Source: Bacteroides sp. 519 (GTDB taxonomy: Bacteria; Bacteroidota; Bacteroidia; Bacteroidales; Bacteroidaceae). From it: DNA of 43,628 nucleotides. The position numbers were made by a program, and so were the translations under genes. The stretch spans positions 1 through 43,628 of the forward strand of contig NZ_QVMJ01000025.1 of the NCBI RefSeq assembly GCF_010500955.1, written 5' to 3'. Position 1 is the stretch's first letter. Each line of letters opens with the position of its first letter. This document shows, piece after piece, positions 43,044 to 43,628 of the stretch. The notes under the pieces are model-generated. The model was not told where the DNA came from. It ran no database searches and worked only from the letters and a program-made list of their open reading frames with translations.

Positions 43044-43120
43044 AAAATAGTAACTATTTCCGAATAAAGGAAACTTTACATTTAAACAATAAAAACGTTG
43101 TGCCTGCGGAACCGAAAGAG

Positions 43121-43243
43121 AAACTTAAGTTTTTCTGAAGAGAAAGTTAAGTTCCTCTTCTGGAAAAAGTTAAGTTTTTGTAGTAAAGAAACTTAAGATA
43201 TACTTTAGAAAAACTTAAGATACTCTTTAGAATAACTTAACTT
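43121..43243. repeat. Array C: six AACTTAAGTT palindromes at 22-23-bp period
   Basis: The palindromic centres CTTAAG or GTTAAG begin at 43124, 43146, 43169, 43192 and 43214, and CTTAAC at 43236. The successive spacings are 22, 23, 23, 22 and 22. The first copy is the most perfect. It lies 78 bases after array B and runs straight into the inverted-repeat copy at 43243. Confidence 0.88.
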
Positions 43244-43285
43244 ACTATAGAATGGCAGGAGTTATCGCTTCGCTAGGAGTTAAAG
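43243..43285 (-). repeat. Terminal-type inverted repeat, right copy
   Basis: This is the reverse complement of 41823-41865 with two mismatches in 43 bases. The TAACTCCT word occurs again just beyond it (43281-43290) and the GAATTATTCATAC block follows at 43304-43316, also present at 41647-41659 in the same orientation. Confidence 0.85.
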
Positions 43286-43363
43286 GAGTTAAAGTTTTAG
43301 CCTGAATTATTCATACTTCATCAATTTGTTTCAAATCAGATTGGAGTTGAATAAAAACACGGA

Positions 43364-43530
43364 GACACAGAAACACGGAGCTTTTCCTTGTGCTGAATAC
43401 GGAGGGCCACAACCAAGACCCCGTGCTTCCGCACGGGGCTACGAACAGGAAGCCGCTATGCGGCAAAGAGAACTTTTGTCATACAATAACTCTGTGTTCA
43501 GCACAAGGAAAAGCTCAGTGTTTCTGTGAC
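43364..43530. repeat. Nested inverted repeat with inner hairpins
   Basis: Outer arms 43364-43404 and 43490-43530 (41 nt) match with a few mismatches. Inside are CCCCGTGC/GCACGGGG (43419-43438) and GCCGC/GCGGC (43452-43464). The layout recalls the nested repeat at 247-414. Confidence 0.85.
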
Positions 43531-43628
43531 TCGTATATTTGCATCATTAATGATCCGTTATTTCTCCGAGTGTTGTATATTCGTAGTTAATACGGAAAAG
43601 AATAGTCTCTCAATTGTGCCTAGATACG

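Larger units (their letters stand above)
42708..43628. other. Gene-free region with palindrome arrays B and C
   Basis: This 921-base region holds a terminator, two tandem palindrome arrays, an inverted-repeat copy and a nested inverted repeat. The open frames in it (around 42818 and 43326) pass through repeats and show no protein family. No gene is called. The last 98 bases, 43531-43628, show nothing I can name. Confidence 0.8.

Noticed and set aside
43326..43590. Two overlapping ORFs of about 66 codons near the right end
   Set aside because: They are built on the nested inverted repeat and have no start signals or family.

Overview
The window is a 43.6-kb AT-rich stretch of a Bacteroidota chromosome, most likely order Bacteroidales. 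The evidence is the Bacteroidota-type -7 promoter word TAnnTTTG upstream of many genes, the general lack of strong Shine-Dalgarno sequences, the rpmB-rpmG-DUF4295 cluster, the complete Bat aerotolerance operon, gyrA followed by a TPR gene, a short-form AMP nucleosidase, and a GyrA quinolone region (SSVYF) of the Bacteroides type. I cannot name genus or species. There are no rRNA, tRNA, phage or transposase genes that I can recognise, and no CRISPR array.

Layout. 0.5-3.1 kb: a Nif3-like protein and a C4 zinc-ribbon coiled-coil protein in one unit, then a small exported beta-rich protein. 3.2-7.75 kb (minus): a very large TamB-like protein, divergent from tsaD and cinA. 10.2-10.8 kb: ribosomal proteins L28 and L33 plus DUF4295, closed by a strong terminator. 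11-14.7 kb: ftsY, rimO, an HU homologue and an unusual HU-transmembrane-LysM fusion. 14.9-23.5 kb: moxR, DUF58, a BatD-like membrane protein, batA, batB, batC, batD and batE, read in one direction and probably one operon of envelope and stress function. 23.6-25.1 kb: a small HTH protein and a DUF2007-UspA-UspA stress protein. 25.4-29.2 kb (minus): gyrA and a periplasmic TPR protein. 29.7-34.4 kb: clpC and htpG. 34.4-36.6 kb (minus): pyrD and pyrK (class 1B dihydroorotate dehydrogenase) and an XRE regulator. 37.9-39.75 kb (minus): holA and amn, divergent from an orphan HsdR-N-type nuclease-fold protein and a MATE exporter. 42.0-42.7 kb: an OmpA-like glycine-zipper lipoprotein.

Most genes are housekeeping genes. 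Five stretches are gene-free and carry the least ordinary sequence: 1-537, 29176-29683, 36618-37933, 41628-42032 and 42708-43628. They are packed with inverted repeats, some nested inside one another. The strongest unexplained signal is three tandem arrays of short palindromes (near 29.4, 42.95 and 43.15 kb). Their palindromic cores differ completely, yet the repeat period is the same: exactly 23 bp in two arrays and 22-23 bp in the third. A second candidate is the HU-TM-LysM fusion, whose architecture would place a DNA-binding fold and a peptidoglycan-binding fold on opposite sides of the inner membrane. All readings come from the sequence by eye; no searches were run.
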